A DNA stretch of 64,000 bases from NCBI RefSeq assembly GCF_026250525.1, contig NZ_CP111050.1, positions 1 to 64,000 on the forward strand. Direction: 5' to 3'. The DNA comes from Chondrinema litorale (GTDB lineage: Bacteria; Bacteroidota; Bacteroidia; Cytophagales; Flammeovirgaceae). Under the pieces are notes generated by a model that was not told where the DNA came from, ran no database searches, and saw only the letters and a program-made list of their open reading frames with translations. The position numbers and the translations under genes were made by a program. Positions 62,833 to 64,000 of this stretch are shown here, one piece after another. Every line of letters starts with the position of its first letter. The first letter of the stretch is position 1.

Positions 62833-63115
62833 ATTAGTTAAATTTAAAATATGTTTTAATGTGAAAATCTGGTTGAATTAACCAGAATGTATTGCTACTT
62901 TTTAGTAGTAATTCGATCTATTTAATTACAGTTTATAGCAAATAATTTTTATAAATAAATACTTAAAAAGCCATTCTTAATTAGAAGCTACCTTGCCTTC
63001 ATTTTGTTTTAAAACACCCTACTATTATTTAAATTCAATCTATAATAAGAGGCTCAATTGTAATTTTAAATGATTCAATCTAACTTGAAAATAAAAAATT
63101 TGCACAACTGAAATT

Positions 63116-63826
63116 ATGAAAAAGTTTTTATTACCAGCTGCTTTAGCACTTAGTTGTACTTTTTCTTCTTGTAAACATGATACTCAGTCTCATGGAGAAC
63201 ATCATAAAGCAGCACAAGATAGTAGCACTCACTCACATGGAAAGGCAAATGAATATATGCACCAAAGTAATTTGGACGAATTGGTAAAAAGATTCGAGTC
63301 GCCAGAACGAGACGCTTACCAACAACCACAAAAAGTAATGGAATACCTTGGCGATATTTCTGGCGAAAAAATAATGGATTTAGGCGCGGGTACTGGGTAC
63401 TTCACTTTTAAACTGGCTGATGCTGGAGCTCAAGTAATCGCCGCTGATGTTGATGATCAATTTCAGCAATATATTAAGCATAAAAAAAAGGAACTCGATT
63501 TATCTGATGAGCAAATTAGCTTGCGTAAAATCCCTTATGATGATCCTCTACTTGAGTCTGGTGAAGTAGACAAAGTTTTGCTGGTAAATACTTATCACCA
63601 TATCGAAAACAGAGTAGATTATTTTGCCAAAGTACTCAAAGGTTTAAATGAAGATGGTGAACTAATTATAATTGATTTTATTGAGGGAGACTTACCTGTT
63701 GGCCCTCCTGCCGACCATAAAGTTGATAAATCTGATATTATTGAAGAATTAAAAAAAGCAGGCTTTACAAACTTTGATGTGAATGATGATCTGTTAGAAT
63801 ATCAATTCATTATTAAGACAAACTAA
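63116..63826 (+). CDS. lipoprotein-anchored class I SAM methyltransferase
   Basis: A 236-residue protein with a lipobox (FSSC, Cys19) and a His-rich linker (residues 21-50, HDTQSHGEHH and HSHGKANEYMHQ) before a Rossmann methyltransferase domain: motif I DLGAGTGYF at 88-96, the acidic loop IAADVDD, and IDFIEGDLP later. The fold is complete. SAM is not known in the periplasm, so lipidation of such an enzyme is unusual, although I recall similar exported versions in Bacteroidota. The His-rich linker may bind metal (Ni, Zn or Cu). Confidence 0.85.
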   Translation: MKKFLLPAALALSCTFSSCKHDTQSHGEHHKAAQDSSTHSHGKANEYMHQSNLDELVKRFESPERDAYQQPQKVMEYLGDISGEKIMDLGAGTGYFTFKLADAGAQVIAADVDDQFQQYIKHKKKELDLSDEQISLRKIPYDDPLLESGEVDKVLLVNTYHHIENRVDYFAKVLKGLNEDGELIIIDFIEGDLPVGPPADHKVDKSDIIEELKKAGFTNFDVNDDLLEYQFIIKTN

Positions 63827-63965
63827 TTTGAAATTTTAGAGGTTTTTTCAAGCTAATTTTTCACTTCAATTCTATTGATAAACTCCTCGTTAAATACCTT
63901 TTAAAGGTAAATAAATGATTTTCTAATAGAATTTGCAGAAGATCACCTTTTCATATTAAACCCTT

Positions 63966-63996
63966 AAAATCCCTTTACTTAAAGGGATTTTTTATT
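63966..63996 (+). terminator. Rho-independent terminator
   Basis: The 11-bp stem AAAATCCCTTT/AAAGGGATTTT (4-nt loop) is followed by T-rich sequence. It lies 139 bases past the methyltransferase stop and probably ends that transcript. Confidence 0.8.
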
Positions 63997-64000
63997 TCTT

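Noticed and set aside
1..64000. mobile element or phage island
   Set aside because: No integrase, transposase, tRNA attachment site or phage structural gene was found, and gene content looks uniformly like Bacteroidota chromosome.

Overview
The window is low-GC chromosomal DNA from a member of the Bacteroidota, most likely a free-living cellulose- or plant-polysaccharide-associated Cytophagales-type bacterium. The lineage call rests on two complete SusC/SusD loci run by ECF sigma/FecR pairs, a type IX secretion (T9SS) C-terminal domain on a GH9 enzyme, many lipoproteins with acidic residues right after the lipobox Cys, and phytochrome-type histidine kinases. I saw no rRNA, tRNA, CRISPR array, transposase or integrase.

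Layout. 1-1052: two small proteins (lipocalin-like; STAS-like). 1617-3935: a lipoprotein GH92 alpha-mannosidase. 4149-8907: a three-gene cluster (dipeptidyl peptidase IV, Asp-box beta-propeller, Xaa-Pro aminopeptidase) for proline-containing peptides. 9336-21055: locus 1, ECF sigma - FecR - SusC(STN) - SusD - GH127 - GH127/146, which reads as an L-arabinofuranoside utilisation locus. 21138-24853: a haem-c/FG-GAP protein, a lipocalin-like lipoprotein, a beta-barrel and a secreted unknown. 24872-26469: AraC regulator plus ankyrin protein. 26946-31813: a four-gene phosphorelay cluster. 31800-35409: minus-strand metabolic and regulatory genes (BtuF-like, VOC lipoprotein, AraC, cyclase, lipoprotein). 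35755-38397: a FecA-like TonB receptor, with a heptamer repeat array upstream. 38687-41779: a DUF6915-like protein, a tandem pair of unknown paralogues, a small membrane protein and a MORN-like lipoprotein. 41910-52495 (minus): locus 2, ECF sigma - FecR - SusC(STN) - SusD - glycan-binding lipoprotein - GH9, a beta-glucan (cellulose or xyloglucan type) locus. 52645-60656: a sigma factor and TPR-bearing putative anti-sigma facing a beta-barrel - repeat lipoprotein - TPR-CHAT protease operon. 61085-63826: a secreted repeat protein, a PH-domain protein and a lipoprotein-anchored methyltransferase.

How the parts work together. In both Sus loci the STN domain on SusC, the FecR anti-sigma and the ECF sigma should form a trans-envelope relay that turns on the transporter and its enzymes when the glycan is bound. 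The third sigma system (52645-60656) lacks SusC. It pairs an inner-membrane TPR anti-sigma with a predicted periplasmic TPR-CHAT protease, and the divergent intergenic region carries two perfect copies of GGGTAACCTTT, one pointing at each transcription unit. I regard this as the most interesting candidate system here. Several RNA-level stem-loops lie between genes of the same locus and may tune the stoichiometry of neighbouring genes.
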